Shown: positions 9,950 through 19,249 of the stretch, one piece after another
How positions within the stretch are numbered: position 1 is the first letter of the stretch
How the letters are laid out: the number at the start of each line of letters is the position of its first letter
Assembly (NCBI GenBank): GCA_020048105.1
Contig: JAIFMW010000102.1
Coordinates: forward strand, 1 to 34,789
DNA from: Deltaproteobacteria bacterium
GTDB taxonomy: Bacteria; Acidobacteriota; Holophagae; Holophagales; Holophagaceae
Direction: 5' to 3'
Length of the DNA stretch: 34,789 nucleotides
Translations under genes and position numbers: made by a program
The notes under the pieces: model-generated
Database searches by the model: none
What the model was told of the DNA's origin: nothing
The model's input: only the letters and a program-made list of their open reading frames with translations

Positions 9950-10180
9950 TTATCCGCCACTCACCGGCGGCATTAGAGCCACTTCATCCCCGTCCATCAG
10001 CACCGTTTCCGGGCCAGCAAAGCCTTGGTTCACGGCCAGGAGTGCTTCCTTGGGCAGAGCTGCAAACCTCGATTCCAGCAACAAATCCGCCAAGGTCGTC
10101 CGCTCGGGAAGTTCCCAATCCAGGTTTTCGAAGCCAAGCAGATCGCGATACCTGGCGAAGGCGCGGAGTTGAATCTTCAT
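9950..10180 (-). CDS. moaD: MoaD/ThiS family sulfur carrier, molybdopterin synthase small subunit
   Basis: 76 aa from MKIQ, ending VALMPPVSGG with the C-terminal GG. ATG overlaps the TGA of the upstream tamB-like gene (ATGA). Confidence 0.85.
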   Translation of the reverse strand: MKIQLRAFARYRDLLGFENLDWELPERTTLADLLLESRFAALPKEALLAVNQGFAGPETVLMDGDEVALMPPVSGG

Positions 10181-13100
10181 TTCGGGCTCCAACTATGCCG
10201 AATTTCCCCGGCAGGGTTCAGACCCGAGACTCCGGATTGGCTGCTGAGGCCCAGTTGCAGCACGAGATCGCCTAGGCGCATTTCGATTTGACCACTGAGC
10301 GTGGTGACACCCCCCGCCTTCTTCTGGGTGAAGACCAAGGGCACTTTCCAGCTCTGGAATGCGAGCGTTTTCCCCAGGGTGACGGTGCTTTCGGAGGTGC
10401 CCGAACTGCCCGGTCGCCAAACCACGTTGACGCGGTCCAGATTGAAGGTACGCCGCATCCGTTCTTGAAAATCCGCCAGGGCCAAGGTCGTCAGCAACCC
10501 GGTGCTGGTCTTGGCCAAACCGTAGGACAAGGCCGACGAGGCGTTGGAGGTTGATCCAATCGTGGGCGCCAGAGAAGGATCGATGAGAATCGCCGTGACT
10601 TCATCCCTTCGCAAGGCCGGGGTGGAAGTGGGTCGCATTTCGAGGCCATCTAGCGTCCCGCGAATCTGCAAATTGACTAAGTAGGGCGGCACATCAACTC
10701 GGCCTTGAATATCCAGCAGGGGATTGCGGCTTCGAGGATCTAGAAAATCGATGGAACCTCGTTCCAGCACAATATCGCCCGCCGGCAGCAGGTTGGTAAT
10801 GCGCCCGCCCGGCAGAAAGACCATCTTTCCCTTCAAACCCGGTTGGGCCAGGGTGCCTCGCACGTAAAAGGGGCCTTCCGGTCGCCCTTGGAGCTTCAGC
10901 AGATTGGTCTCGAAAACCCAGGGATTCACCAACTGCAGTTCGAGGGCGAGGTCGATGCGCGACAAAGGATCGTCGGGATCCAAGCCCGAGGCTCCCGACA
11001 AATTTCCAAGGCTATTGGAAAGGATCAGATCCCGCAGATTGATATCGGCCCGATAGAGCATCCGGTTGGCCCGCAGGGTGCCCGAAAGCGTGCCACCATC
11101 CTCGTCATTGCCTTTCAATTTGGCGTTCAGGCTGCCCTGAAGCTCAAAGCCTTCCGGGATATCGCGGAACTCAAAATCATTCAAACGGACTTCCAGCAGA
11201 TAGTCTTCAAGCCCACCGAGCCCCCACTTGGCTTCGCCCCAGAGTTTCAATTTGCCTTGAGCCATCGTGCCCAAGGCGGGCTCTTCTTCCGGCAACAGAA
11301 TTTTCCGCCCTTGGAAACGAACGGTGAACCCCAGATCCTCCACGCTCTGCGGGTAGCCCCGGATCAAGAGGCTGCCCTGTTTTAAGCGCAATTCGCCATC
11401 CAGGGTGGGCTCTTCGTAGGGACCCCCCACGGCCAACTCAAAACTGGCGCTGCCGTTGGGTTCCAGATCGCTCAACAAACTGTAGGAATCCAGTTCCATC
11501 AAATGGTTCGCAATGGGCTTGAGCTTGGCCAGTTCGGCGGAACCCTCGAGCTTCAGAGCCATCGGTGTGGTGGCATCAAAGGGCACCTTCCCTGAGGCCC
11601 GGAAGGAGGCGACATTCCCAGCGGCCCCCGTGGTGGCATTGTTCCGGCCCACCAACCGCAGATCAAAATTCGCACCTCGAGCATCGCCCTCCAGGGCCGT
11701 AGCTTGCTCTTGCGAAAGCTGGAAGCCATCGAAGGAACCGACCAATTCGTTGAGATTGCCTTTCCAGGCCAACCCCTGCTCATTCCAAAGCCCATCGGCC
11801 ACAGCTGTTAACCGCAGGTCCTGGATCAGGTCCCGGCTCAATCGGGTGGCCAATTGGGTCGTATCGGCGGTGCCGGGTTCGATCCTTACATCGACAGAGC
11901 CAACCATGCCCTTGGGGGTATTCCATCCCATGGCAGACAGAAAGGGTCGCTCCTTACCAAACATCCCCACCTGCAGATCGAGGCCCTCAAAGGTGTTGTG
12001 AAACGAGCCCTCGAGCCCTTCGAGGCTTTGATCCCCCAAAAAGAGGCGTCCTCCTCGGAAGGTGACCTGTCCCTGAGGCAGTTCGATAGGTCCCATGGGT
12101 TGCGTCCAGGGCCCATCCAGCCGAGCGTCCACCTTGGCCTGAAAACGTGGCCCGGGAATGCCTAAAGCCTCCGAATCCACATCTCCCTTCAGCCAGGTCT
12201 GCCAGGTTCGGCGGCGCAAATCCATGTTCATGCCGCCCTGCAGGGCCAGCAATCCGACCATAGGTTCGCCATCCTGCCCCAGGGTGGCCAGACTTTCGCC
12301 CAGGCGCAGATTCTTGACCTGAATTTGGTCTCCCTCGATATCCATGGCGAAATCGCCGCACACGGCGGGCAGTGTCAGGCCATAGACCTTGGACCCTTCC
12401 GCCTGGGCGCTGCCCTCGAGAAGGATTCGCGAGAAGGGGCCATGCAACCGTGTCCAGCCACTGGCCATGCCCTCGATACGAATTTCGTCGAGATCCAGGT
12501 CGGCAGCCTTCAGCCCTTCTTCGATGGGAAGACGGAAGGCGCGGTAACACATGTCCATCTGGTCGACACCGGCTGGTAAATCGGCCCAGGTGAGCCAAAT
12601 GTCGCCCCAGCCGCGCCCTTCACCCTTGAGCAGTTCGATATTTTGAACCCGAAGTTCATTGCGATTGATGGTCACTTCAGCGCGAAGAAGGTCGGCGCCG
12701 GCGCCGTGCCAGCGGGCATCCTGGACCTTGCAATCACCCGCAAGCTGCAATCCCTCCGAGGGGTTCCAACGCACTTGGGCCTGGGCCTGAACTTGGCCAG
12801 ACATCCGATAGGGCACAATGATGCGCTTCGTTTTGGGCCCTTCGGCATCGCCAATTTCCCAAGCACCCAGAACCTTGGCCACCACCGAGGCATCGGTATC
12901 GACCGTGCCATCGGCTGAAATGTTGCGCACCCCGCGCTTGCCGAGAGCACCCAAAACGCGCCCCTGAAACGCAAGTTCCGGAAGGTGCAATTCCACCGCT
13001 TCAGCCTTAAGCTGGCCCTTTTTCAGTTCCACCTGCGCCTTGCCAACATCGGCCCCACCCTGGGTAAAACCCACCTTAAGATTCAACACCACGCTATCCA

Positions 13101-14304
13101 GCGAGGGCATCGTGGAGACCACATTACCGTTTGGCAACGTTTTCCAGAGATCGCCCGGCACAAAGGCATCCCCTTCCAGATTGAGCTGGGCCTTGGATAA
13201 GAAATCCGCTCTTACCAATGCAGCTGCCGGGGCCAGCCCCACCTCACGGCCTTTGACCTGAAGCCGACTACCCTCCCCAGCTCGCCAGCGGCCTTGAGCT
13301 TCCAGCGAACCATCCGCAGAAGCCCAGGCTAGGCGTTGAATGCTGGCTTGGCTAGAAGTCCCGCTGGCGGAGAGTTCCAAATTGCCGGGAGTCAGTTTCA
13401 ATTGAGGGCTTTTTAGATCGTGACCACTCAGAGCGATCGTCCAGAGAGGTTCTCGAAGCAGACCCGAGGCCTCCGCCTTGAAATCCAGAGTGCCGGTGCC
13501 ATCGCCCCCATGGGGAGCCAACAATCGCCGCAATTGCCCAAGGTCCAAATGACCACTCGTGGAAGAAGTCACCTTCTCTGTTTTGGGATCGAAGCTCCCC
13601 TTCAGGGTCACTTGGGATTGCCCTAGCTTCAGCCCGGATTGAATAATTGCCAGAGTGCCCTGATTGATTTCGCCCTGCATCGCGAACTGCCCTTTAAGGG
13701 CCGCGGGGCCTTGGCCTGCCTCCATATCCTTTAGCCCAAGAAAGAGTTTGAGGTGCTTGGCCCGTTCGCCTTGCCCATGGGCCGAAAAGGAGGTCTGGAA
13801 TACCGGCATTCCCCAAGCGGGTTCGTTAACCCTGAGGAAACCCTCCAGGATGGAAATTCGATCCACTTCCCAGGAGAGTTCGGTTTGTTTGGGAGGCCGC
13901 TCACGCAACCGAATCTGCGCAAGGTTCGCCGCATTCAGGTGGATAACGGGGCGCTCTACAATTAGGTTCCGGATGTGCAATTTCCCCCGAATGGCAGAGA
14001 CCAAATCCACGCCGAATTCGATTTTCCTTGCACGGAATAGATCCCCGCCCAGTCGAGGTTCCACGGCCACGAAGCGCCCTTGGAGCAAATGGTATTCCAA
14101 GCCATCCCACTGAAGCCCAAGGCCGATCTCGGCTCGCACCGCATCATCCGCCTGCCGAGCGACCCAACGAGCCACAGCCGGTCGTCGCAGCGTCCAGTTC
14201 ACCGAACCCACCAGGACCGAACCCGTCACCAAGGTGTACGTGATTCTGCGAAACCAGCGACGGGACCACAATGCCCGGAATCCTACCCGGCCCGGCGCTT
14301 CCAT
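10177..14304 (-). CDS. translocation/assembly module TamB-like (DUF490) protein
   Basis: About 1375 aa, one N-terminal TM, long repetitive AsmA/TamB-like beta structure, and a C-terminal DUF490 pattern (LSYGLAKTSTGLLTTLALADFQERMRRTFNLDRVNVVW...). Confidence 0.8.
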   Translation of the reverse strand: MEAPGRVGFRALWSRRWFRRITYTLVTGSVLVGSVNWTLRRPAVARWVARQADDAVRAEIGLGLQWDGLEYHLLQGRFVAVEPRLGGDLFRARKIEFGVDLVSAIRGKLHIRNLIVERPVIHLNAANLAQIRLRERPPKQTELSWEVDRISILEGFLRVNEPAWGMPVFQTSFSAHGQGERAKHLKLFLGLKDMEAGQGPAALKGQFAMQGEINQGTLAIIQSGLKLGQSQVTLKGSFDPKTEKVTSSTSGHLDLGQLRRLLAPHGGDGTGTLDFKAEASGLLREPLWTIALSGHDLKSPQLKLTPGNLELSASGTSSQASIQRLAWASADGSLEAQGRWRAGEGSRLQVKGREVGLAPAAALVRADFLSKAQLNLEGDAFVPGDLWKTLPNGNVVSTMPSLDSVVLNLKVGFTQGGADVGKAQVELKKGQLKAEAVELHLPELAFQGRVLGALGKRGVRNISADGTVDTDASVVAKVLGAWEIGDAEGPKTKRIIVPYRMSGQVQAQAQVRWNPSEGLQLAGDCKVQDARWHGAGADLLRAEVTINRNELRVQNIELLKGEGRGWGDIWLTWADLPAGVDQMDMCYRAFRLPIEEGLKAADLDLDEIRIEGMASGWTRLHGPFSRILLEGSAQAEGSKVYGLTLPAVCGDFAMDIEGDQIQVKNLRLGESLATLGQDGEPMVGLLALQGGMNMDLRRRTWQTWLKGDVDSEALGIPGPRFQAKVDARLDGPWTQPMGPIELPQGQVTFRGGRLFLGDQSLEGLEGSFHNTFEGLDLQVGMFGKERPFLSAMGWNTPKGMVGSVDVRIEPGTADTTQLATRLSRDLIQDLRLTAVADGLWNEQGLAWKGNLNELVGSFDGFQLSQEQATALEGDARGANFDLRLVGRNNATTGAAGNVASFRASGKVPFDATTPMALKLEGSAELAKLKPIANHLMELDSYSLLSDLEPNGSASFELAVGGPYEEPTLDGELRLKQGSLLIRGYPQSVEDLGFTVRFQGRKILLPEEEPALGTMAQGKLKLWGEAKWGLGGLEDYLLEVRLNDFEFRDIPEGFELQGSLNAKLKGNDEDGGTLSGTLRANRMLYRADINLRDLILSNSLGNLSGASGLDPDDPLSRIDLALELQLVNPWVFETNLLKLQGRPEGPFYVRGTLAQPGLKGKMVFLPGGRITNLLPAGDIVLERGSIDFLDPRSRNPLLDIQGRVDVPPYLVNLQIRGTLDGLEMRPTSTPALRRDEVTAILIDPSLAPTIGSTSNASSALSYGLAKTSTGLLTTLALADFQERMRRTFNLDRVNVVWRPGSSGTSESTVTLGKTLAFQSWKVPLVFTQKKAGGVTTLSGQIEMRLGDLVLQLGLSSQSGVSGLNPAGEIRHSWSPK

Positions 14305-14305
14305 T

Positions 14306-15253
14306 TCAGCCCTTCTCCCCACAACTTGGGCAGGTTGCGGCATTGCGCGGTAAGGGTCGATAGCAGAAGCGACAGAGACGAGGCTGTGTGTTGGTGCTGG
14401 GGCGCTGAGAGGAAGGTGGCGTTTTCATCACGGGCAGACCTGCACTGCCCAGGGGCCGCGTTTCTTTGGCCATGGAATCCTTCAACCTGCGCAGATCCTC
14501 CAGCAAGGCATGGGCAGATAAATACCGCTCACCCAGATTCACCATCAGCGACTTCATCACCACTTCCGAAAAGGCCTTCGGCACGGCTTGGTTCTTTAGA
14601 TGCGGTGCCACCACGGGCTGAGTCTGGAACGCCTGGGCGATCTTCACCGGGTCCGCGTCATAGAAGGGCACGGTGCCCGTGAGCATTTCGTACATCGTGA
14701 TGCCCAAACTCCAAAGATCGCTTTGAAACACCGCACGGCCTCGGAAATGCTCGGGAGACATGTATGGCGGGCTGCCAATCCGGGTGCGGGCAAAAAGATC
14801 CTGAGTCGCCAACACACGCGAAGTTCCGAAATCCGTCACCTTGGCGACGCCTTCGGCGGTGAGCAAAATATTGGCGGGTCGCAGATCGCGATGGATGACC
14901 TTGTGGGAATGCGCTAAGCCAATGGCCGAGGCCACGTCGATAGCGATATCCAGTGCCCTCAGAGGGTGCAGGCAACGCTCGCGACGGATGTATTTATCCA
15001 GGCTTTCACCGTCAACGTATTCCATCACCATGAAGAAGGTGTCGTCCTTCTTTTCCACCGTGATCAATTCAACGATATTGGGATGTTTCAAGCCCGCCAT
15101 GATGCGGGGTTCTTGCAACAGACTCTGTTCATCTTGCTGGTGGTGCGGTACCTTCAGCGCCACCTTGCGATTGAGCAACTTGTCCTCGGCCAGGTAGACC
15201 GTGCCAAACCCGCCCGCACCAAGTCGGTCGAGGATCTGGTACTTGCCCAGCAT
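14306..15253 (-). CDS. serine/threonine protein kinase (PknB/Hanks type) with C-terminal zinc ribbon
   Basis: MLGKYQILDRLGAGGFGTVYLAEDKLLNRKVALKV, VIHRDLRPANILL, TDFGTSR, SPEHFRG, and a C-terminal CRFC...CPSC. The start at 15253 is preferred because the upstream extension runs through an intrinsic terminator. Confidence 0.88.
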   Translation of the reverse strand: MLGKYQILDRLGAGGFGTVYLAEDKLLNRKVALKVPHHQQDEQSLLQEPRIMAGLKHPNIVELITVEKKDDTFFMVMEYVDGESLDKYIRRERCLHPLRALDIAIDVASAIGLAHSHKVIHRDLRPANILLTAEGVAKVTDFGTSRVLATQDLFARTRIGSPPYMSPEHFRGRAVFQSDLWSLGITMYEMLTGTVPFYDADPVKIAQAFQTQPVVAPHLKNQAVPKAFSEVVMKSLMVNLGERYLSAHALLEDLRRLKDSMAKETRPLGSAGLPVMKTPPSSQRPSTNTQPRLCRFCYRPLPRNAATCPSCGEKG

Positions 15254-15335
15254 TTGTTCTTTGGAAAGCAAAGACACTCCCACGTTTCCACCAGAATGCC
15301 CTGAAACGAGGGTTTGGTGGGAGATGGCATTAAAA

Positions 15336-15363
15336 AACACGCCCCGAAAAGACGGGGCGTGTT
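15336..15363 (-). terminator. intrinsic terminator downstream of rpoD
   Basis: 11 bp perfect stem (aacacgccccg / cggggcgtgtt) with a 6 nt loop. On the minus strand it is followed by a T tract (aaaaaa at 15332-15337 on plus). Confidence 0.85.
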
Positions 15364-15380
15364 GGGTGACGGCTTTGGGT

Positions 15381-15428
15381 GAGCCCAAGAAAGCCTTCAA
15401 GGTCTTGGAATAGCGCGGATGGCGAATC
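15381..15428 (-). repeat. partial duplicate of the rpoD 3' terminus
   Basis: Reads attcgccatccgcgctattccaagaccttgaaggctttcttgggc on minus, encoding [15 protein letters not shown]. This is the same peptide as the rpoD C-terminus 110 nt upstream, with synonymous differences. Confidence 0.9.
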
Positions 15429-15489
15429 CTGTTCGCATCCTTTGGATGCTCACAAATCCGCCCCCAGCATTAGCCGAAGGACCCGCGGG

Positions 15490-17202
15490 TTAGCCCAAGA
15501 AAGCTTTAAGCGTCTTGGAATAGCGCGGATGGCGGATTTTTCTCAACGCCTTGGACTCTATTTGCCTAATACGCTCGCGGGTGACAGCAAATTCGCTGCC
15601 GACTTCTTCGAGGGTATGTTCCGAGGCCTCATCGCCAACACCGAAACGCATGCGGAGAACCTTCTCCTCACGCTCGGTCAGCGTCTGGAGCACGGAATTG
15701 ACGGTCTCCTTGAGGCGCTGCTGAACGACCTGCTCCACGGGGGAAGTGACCGTCTTGTCTTCGATGAAGTCACCAAGGTGGGAATCTTCCTCTTCGCCGA
15801 TGGGCGTTTCGAGGCTGATGGGTTCCTGAGCAATCTTCATGACCTTGCGCACCTTGGACACGGGCATGTCCATGGCATGGGCAATTTCCTCGCTCGAAGG
15901 TTCGCGCCCCAGCTTCTGCACCAGCTCACGCTGGGTGCGGATCAGCTTGTTGATGGTCTCGATCATGTGGACAGGAATACGAATCGTCCGGGCCTGATCC
16001 GCGATGGCGCGGGTGATGGCCTGACGAATCCACCACGTGGCGTAGGTAGAGAACTTGAAGCCACGGCTGTATTCGAACTTGTCCACGGCCTTCATCAAAC
16101 CGATGTTGCCTTCCTGAATCAGATCCAGGAACTGCAGGCCACGGTTGGTGTAGCGCTTGGCGATGCTGACCACCAGACGCAAGTTGGCTTCGATCAATTC
16201 GGCCTTGGCACTGCGACTGATGCTTTCGGCGTCCTTGAGCGTGGCGTAGTCCGCATGGAAATGCTCGGTGTTGGTTTCGAACTTGGCGAAGAAGCGCACC
16301 AGTTCGGCCTCGATCTGAGTAATTTCCTTTTCGTATTTATCCTTGAGGCCCGCAAAGGCAGGATTTTTTAAACGATCCTTGAGCTCCCGGAGACGGCGCT
16401 CACCTTCCCGCACCTTGGTGTGGTTGTGGGTGATCTTGTCGATCAGGCGCGTCACGGCCAGGCTGTTGAGCCCCAGGCGACGAACTTGACGGGCCACCCG
16501 GCCCCGAGCCAACAGGATTTCACGATCGATTTTTCGTTTCTTGGGCAGGGTTTTGCCGCTGGCCTTCAGTTCGATGACATCCTGCAAGGCCTGCTCGTAG
16601 GACAGTAATTTTTCGAACTGATGATGCACATGCTGTGTGGCCGAAGTGCTCTCGGCGTCTTCGTCCTCGTCCACCTCGTCGGAGAGACCCACGACTTCGC
16701 GGATCTTACCGGGGTTTTCTTTAAGCATCTTGCCAATATCGATGAGGAGACTGGCGGCGAGACGTGAACGCGACAGAGCACGCATGACGCGACGAACACC
16801 CATCTCGATGCGCTTGGCGATTTCGACTTCATCCTCGCGCTTCAGAAGCGGAACGGTTCCCATTTCCTTGAGGTACATTCGGACGGGATCGTTGAATTTA
16901 TCGCTATCGGGCGAATCGATTTCGCCTTCTAAGTCTTTTTCCAGCTTGGAAGGAATTCCCGCGGCGGAGGCTTCGGGCTCCAACTGCTCACGATTGGCGA
17001 GCGCTTCTTCCTCGGTGACACCAACGCCTACGCCCAGTCGCCCGAACATGGTGATGATGTTTTCCAAATCCGCAGGCAAGGATGCCGACGGCGGGAGGAA
17101 TGAATTTAATTCATCCACCAGGACAAAGCCGCGGGTCCTGCTTAGCGAGATGAGGGCTTTCGTGAGCTGAAAATAATTGTCACGCGGTGCGGTCGGATCC
17201 AT
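15490..17202 (-). CDS. rpoD: RNA polymerase primary sigma factor (sigma-70)
   Basis: Region 1.2-4.2 sequences: [100 protein letters not shown]. Start chosen at MDPTAPRDN. Confidence 0.95.
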   Translation of the reverse strand: MDPTAPRDNYFQLTKALISLSRTRGFVLVDELNSFLPPSASLPADLENIITMFGRLGVGVGVTEEEALANREQLEPEASAAGIPSKLEKDLEGEIDSPDSDKFNDPVRMYLKEMGTVPLLKREDEVEIAKRIEMGVRRVMRALSRSRLAASLLIDIGKMLKENPGKIREVVGLSDEVDEDEDAESTSATQHVHHQFEKLLSYEQALQDVIELKASGKTLPKKRKIDREILLARGRVARQVRRLGLNSLAVTRLIDKITHNHTKVREGERRLRELKDRLKNPAFAGLKDKYEKEITQIEAELVRFFAKFETNTEHFHADYATLKDAESISRSAKAELIEANLRLVVSIAKRYTNRGLQFLDLIQEGNIGLMKAVDKFEYSRGFKFSTYATWWIRQAITRAIADQARTIRIPVHMIETINKLIRTQRELVQKLGREPSSEEIAHAMDMPVSKVRKVMKIAQEPISLETPIGEEEDSHLGDFIEDKTVTSPVEQVVQQRLKETVNSVLQTLTEREEKVLRMRFGVGDEASEHTLEEVGSEFAVTRERIRQIESKALRKIRHPRYSKTLKAFLG

Positions 17203-17357
17203 CAAGACCTCAAAGAGCCACGGATCTTGCGATCCTGGGAGAAACAACCTGCAAAGAAGAGCAGACTTGGTTGATGGGTAGAACAATCCCATAATGCCAA
17301 GATCGTCCGGAACCTCTCAGTATAGGAGGCTTCCTGATTTATGCAAGGGTTAGAAAA

Positions 17358-19097
17358 TTAGAATGCCGTAGATCGGCGGCTACGCTGCTGCTTCTGCAAT
17401 ATCGATTTCCGCCTCAGTAGATCCATCAGGCGAGATTCAACTTGCCGGTGCACAAAGGGATCCGCCATGGTCGCAGGATCTTGAATTTGGCGATTGAGGG
17501 CCTGAATTTCCCGCTGAACATAAGCTGCTTCGAGTTTCTGAATGGCACCCTCGGGAGCCAATTCAGCATCATCTTTGGCTGCCCAAGCAGCCTGGGCATG
17601 ACGCAATGCAGCCAGCGCACCTTCGGGGATGCCCTCATCTTCACCTTCTGCATCCAGCAGACATTGCAGCAAGGGAGCACCCGTAAGGCTTTCCCACCAC
17701 GTGGCTGGCAGTTCTTCCACGCGACGGCGAACCTCCGGATCCTGACACAGCGCCAGGAAGGGCCGCAGCAGATCATCCACTTCCTCGCCGATGCTAGGCG
17801 TCGATTCCACCGCTTCATGGCTGGGTTGAATGGCCCGGCTCCGTACGGCGTGATCGAATTCATTGAGCGGAATCTGCAACTGATGGGCAAGGCTTGCGAA
17901 AAGCTCACGCCGTTCAGGCGTGTTGGGCAAAAAGCCCAGGAATTCCGCTAGCTCCCGGAGGGCGGCCATGCGGTCGGGAATTCGCCGCACATCCTTGCCA
18001 CTCAGGGCGCGATTGATCACAAAACTCGTCCAATCTGGCGCATTGCGGACCAGTTCTCGAAAGGCTTCAGCGCCAAGCTTGAGACACCAGGTATCGGGGT
18101 CTTCTCCCAAGGGCAGCAACAGCAGGCGGACGTCAAACCCGGCGGGCAGCGCCAACTTCAGTGCCTTTTCCATGGCCCGGATGCCTGCGGCATCGCCATC
18201 AAAACAAAGCACGAGACGCTTGGAAAAGCGCCCCAACATCTGGAGATGATTCTCCGTGAGAGCCGTTCCCAAGGGAGCCACCGCTTGATTCACGCCCTCT
18301 TGGTGGAGTTGCAGCACATCGAAGTAGCCTTCCACGACCAAGGCGCCATCCTTGAAGCCGCCCTTGGCGCGATTGAAACCAAACAGCACCGACCCTTTGC
18401 TGAAGAGCTGGGTTTCCCGGGTGTTCAGATATTTGGGCTTATCGTCCCCGAAGGCCCGACCCCCAAAAGCAATGAGTCGACCGCGGGCATCGTGAATGGG
18501 AATCGTTAAACGATTCCGCAAAAAATCGATCATCGTCCCGCGTTCACTGCGCGCCGCCAGCCCTGCCTGCTCGATCAATTCCGGCGAGAACCCAGCCTTG
18601 CGCAAATGGCCGATCAGATTTTCCCAGCCTTCGGGCGCGAATCCGAAACCGGCCTCCCGACCGAATGCTTCCGTGATGCCCCGGTTCTTGAGGTAATCCA
18701 TGGCCTTGGGCGATTCCTGCAGCTTGCCTTGGAAGTAGGCCTGGGCACTATCCAGAGCCGCCCGTAGACGCTCCTCCAGATCCATATCTGCCGCCGAACG
18801 CTCGCGCTGCTTGGGCAACTCGATGCCCGCCTGCCCTGCCAATTGCTCTAAGGCTTCGGGAAAACTCAAGCCCTCCCGCTCCTGGAGCCAGGAAAAGGCA
18901 TCTCCATGCTTGGCGCAGCCAAAGCAATGATAGAAACCCCGATCTCCCATCACCTGAAAACTGGGACTTCGCTCCGAATGAAAGGGACAAAGCCCCACCC
19001 AGGCACTACCCTGTTTGCGCAGCTTCACCGCTTGGCCCACCAGGGCCACCAAATCAGTCGCGTCTTTCACGCGTTGGACGAGTTCACGGTCACGCAT
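17358..19097 (-). CDS. dnaG: DNA primase
   Basis: CHC2 zinc finger (LCPFHSERSPSFQVMGDRGFYHCFGCAKHGDAFSWLQ), Toprim core (VVEGYFDVLQLHQEGVNQAVAPLGTALTENHLQML, LCFDGDAAGIRA). Directly upstream of rpoD, as in the macromolecular synthesis operon. Confidence 0.95.
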   Translation of the reverse strand: MRDRELVQRVKDATDLVALVGQAVKLRKQGSAWVGLCPFHSERSPSFQVMGDRGFYHCFGCAKHGDAFSWLQEREGLSFPEALEQLAGQAGIELPKQRERSAADMDLEERLRAALDSAQAYFQGKLQESPKAMDYLKNRGITEAFGREAGFGFAPEGWENLIGHLRKAGFSPELIEQAGLAARSERGTMIDFLRNRLTIPIHDARGRLIAFGGRAFGDDKPKYLNTRETQLFSKGSVLFGFNRAKGGFKDGALVVEGYFDVLQLHQEGVNQAVAPLGTALTENHLQMLGRFSKRLVLCFDGDAAGIRAMEKALKLALPAGFDVRLLLLPLGEDPDTWCLKLGAEAFRELVRNAPDWTSFVINRALSGKDVRRIPDRMAALRELAEFLGFLPNTPERRELFASLAHQLQIPLNEFDHAVRSRAIQPSHEAVESTPSIGEEVDDLLRPFLALCQDPEVRRRVEELPATWWESLTGAPLLQCLLDAEGEDEGIPEGALAALRHAQAAWAAKDDAELAPEGAIQKLEAAYVQREIQALNRQIQDPATMADPFVHRQVESRLMDLLRRKSILQKQQRSRRSTAF

Positions 19098-19180
19098 CGG
19101 AACTTACCAGCGTAGCGGGAACCAGAGAGGAGACGGCGAAGGTCGAAAAAAACAGAGTGCATTGTATTTTTTCTAGTGAA

Positions 19181-19194
19181 GTAAAATATTTTAC
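19181..19194. promoter_or_regulatory. 14 bp perfect AT-rich palindrome in a divergent intergenic region
   Basis: gtaaaatattttac equals its own reverse complement. It lies between dnaG (minus) and the 19250 gene (plus). Confidence 0.45.
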
Positions 19195-19249
19195 CGCCAC
19201 ACTTCGCCCTCCCATGGCAATCTGGATCGTCGCGAATGGAGAAATGCCG

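Noticed and set aside
9956-9972. ccgcc...ggcgg hairpin as a terminator between lipB and moaD
   Set aside because: Short stem inside the moaD 3' coding sequence, with no T tract on either strand.
15254-15400. N-terminal extension of the Ser/Thr kinase ORF (MKAFLGSPKAV...)
   Set aside because: It begins at a TTG inside the duplicated rpoD tail and reads through the rpoD intrinsic terminator; the ATG at 15253 starts directly at the kinase domain.
17300-17340. Hairpin between rpoD and dnaG (ggaacctctcagtataggaggcttcc)
   Set aside because: Bulged short stem and no convincing T tract; cannot be distinguished from chance.
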